A DNA stretch of 5,742 nt from an uncultured Actinomyces sp. GTDB taxonomy: Bacteria > Actinomycetota > Actinomycetes > Actinomycetales > Actinomycetaceae. The position numbers and the translations under genes are program-made. Below, one piece after another: positions 4,862 to 5,742 of the stretch; position 1 is the first letter of the stretch; every line of letters begins with the position of its first letter. The stretch is from contig USPB01000129.1 of NCBI GenBank assembly GCA_900556405.1, positions 1 through 5,742 of the forward strand. The letters are read 5' to 3'. The notes below the pieces were generated by a model. It did no database searches and was not told the origin of the DNA. It saw only the letters and a list, made by a program, of their open reading frames with translations.

Positions 4862-4881
4862 ATTTCAACAATCGGTGAAAT
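4862..4881. promoter_or_regulatory. Inverted repeat ATTTCA-N8-TGAAAT just upstream of the transporter start
   Basis: ATTTCA (4862-4867) and TGAAAT (4876-4881) are exact reverse complements with eight bases between them, in an AT-rich patch that stands out from the GC-rich surroundings. The right arm ends eight bases before the transporter ATG, so a bound regulator or RNA hairpin here would cover the translation start region. The function is unknown. Confidence 0.3.
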
Positions 4882-4889
4882 ATGGGGGC

Positions 4890-5742
4890 ATGTCCACATC
4901 AGACACAGTCACAACTCAATCTCCGACCCTGTCCTCCGAGGACCGCAGCGCGCGCATCGCCGTGACGGTCTTCCCGCTGCTGATCCTGGCGGCCTTCGCG
5001 ATCGCCATGATCACGCCCGCCACCTTCAAGCCGCTGGCCCCCGGCGTGAACTGGGCGCTCGGCGTCATCATGTTCGGCATGGGCCTGACCCTGACGCTGC
5101 CCGACTTTGGACTCATCGTCAAGCGTCCTCTGCCCGTGCTCGTGGGTGTCGTCGCCCAGTACCTGATCATGCCCCTCGTCGGTTGGGCTCTGTGCTACGT
5201 GTTCCGCCTCCCCGACGCGGTCGCCGTCGGCGTCATCCTCGTCGGCTGCGCGCCCGGTGGCACGGCCTCGAACGTGATCTCCTACCTGGCGAAGGCGGAC
5301 GTCGCCCTATCGGTCACCATGACCTCGATTTCGACGCTGCTCGCGCCCCTCATGACACCGCTGCTCACCGCCTGGCTGGTCGGTAACCGCATGCCGGTTG
5401 ACGGTGCGGCCATGGCGAAGAACATCCTCCTGATGGTCCTCGCCCCCGTCCTGGGCGGTTTCCTCGTGCGCTACATTGCGGGCAAGCTCGTGGAGAAGAT
5501 CCTGCCGCTTCTGCCCTGGATCTCCGTGCTGGGCATCTGCTACGTGCTCCTGGTTGTCGTGTCGGGTTCCGTCGACAAGATCCTGACGTCCGGCGCCCTC
5601 ATCATCGCCGTGGTCATCTGCCACAACCTGCTCGGCTACCTCTTCGGGTACCTGGCCGGACGCGTTGGCCGCGGCTCCGACAAGGCTGCGCGCACGACCG
5701 CGATCGAGGTCGGCATGCAGAACTCGGCGCTGGCCGCGACGC
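4890..5742 (+). CDS. Bile acid:sodium symporter (BASS) family transporter, 3' end truncated by the window
   Basis: The 284 codons visible remain open at the window end. After a polar 20-residue N-terminus come closely packed membrane helices with BASS (PF01758) landmarks: M64-G-L-T-L near 61-70, G119-C-A-P-G-G-T-A-S127-N128-V-I-S in the first discontinuous helix, and E273-V-G-M-Q277-N-S-A-L-A in the second. Compared from memory with the Neisseria ASBT structure, all sodium ligands appear kept at a constant offset: Q90, S127, N128, S141, T145, E273, V274, M276 and Q277. Sodium-coupled uptake is thus likely. The solute is not predictable; bacterial members carry bile acids, pantoate, 2-oxo acids or similar organic anions. 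The ATG at 4890 gives the family-typical N-terminus. GGTGA (4874-4878) lies eleven bases upstream, and the G run at 4884-4888 is too close to the ATG to serve. Roughly 30-50 residues are missing. It is divergent from the YwiC-like gene. Confidence 0.9.
   Translation, partial: MSTSDTVTTQSPTLSSEDRSARIAVTVFPLLILAAFAIAMITPATFKPLAPGVNWALGVIMFGMGLTLTLPDFGLIVKRPLPVLVGVVAQYLIMPLVGWALCYVFRLPDAVAVGVILVGCAPGGTASNVISYLAKADVALSVTMTSISTLLAPLMTPLLTAWLVGNRMPVDGAAMAKNILLMVLAPVLGGFLVRYIAGKLVEKILPLLPWISVLGICYVLLVVVSGSVDKILTSGALIIAVVICHNLLGYLFGYLAGRVGRGSDKAARTTAIEVGMQNSALAAT

Noticed and set aside
1..5742. CRISPR array, tRNA/rRNA genes, insertion sequences, riboswitch
   Set aside because: No regularly spaced repeats beyond the two-copy 30-bp element, no cloverleaf-like or conserved riboswitch core, and no transposase reading frame or terminal inverted repeats were seen.

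Overview
The window comes from a high-GC Gram-positive actinobacterium. The genes use GC-rich third positions almost throughout, and the families present (a WXG-type small protein, a Pat/HisC2-type aminotransferase, a YwiC-like membrane protein and a BASS transporter) fit the Actinomycetaceae (Actinomyces/Schaalia). That placement is inference, as no taxonomic marker gene is present.

Layout from left to right. (1) The left edge holds the first codons of a probable minus-strand gene. About 218 bp of divergent intergenic DNA follows, with a perfect DnaA-box 9-mer and a degenerate copy exactly 30 bp away. (2) A tightly packed plus-strand pair follows: a 98-aa WXG-like helical-hairpin protein, then a 561-aa protein. 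The larger protein has an N-terminal helical, EspC/WXG-like domain ending in a YxxxE export-type motif and a C-terminal alpha/beta-hydrolase (lipase-like) domain with a GHSQGG nucleophile elbow. The pair reads as a candidate type VII secretion (ESX-like) substrate with its partner. (3) A minus-strand gene for a small four-helix membrane protein of the phage_holin_4_2 family converges on it, and a hairpin overlapping the hydrolase stop codon separates them. (4) A divergent plus-strand pyridoxal-phosphate aminotransferase (HisC2/Pat type) ends in a second inter-convergent hairpin. (5) A minus-strand YwiC-like membrane protein appears to have a leaderless promoter. (6) A 101-bp divergent region with nested inverted repeats leads to (7) a BASS-family sodium-coupled transporter truncated by the window end.

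The aminotransferase, YwiC-like protein, holin-like protein and transporter look like ordinary chromosomal genes in single-gene transcription units. The part most likely to be poorly described is the WXG protein/hydrolase pair. The export signal sits only on the hydrolase, the small partner has a CxxC placed just before its WxG turn, and no co-directional immunity gene follows. No ESX core gene (EccC-type ATPase, EccB, EccD, mycosin) lies in the window, so secretion remains inference.

No gene-free stretch exceeds 300 bases. I see no tRNA, rRNA, CRISPR array, insertion sequence or integrase.
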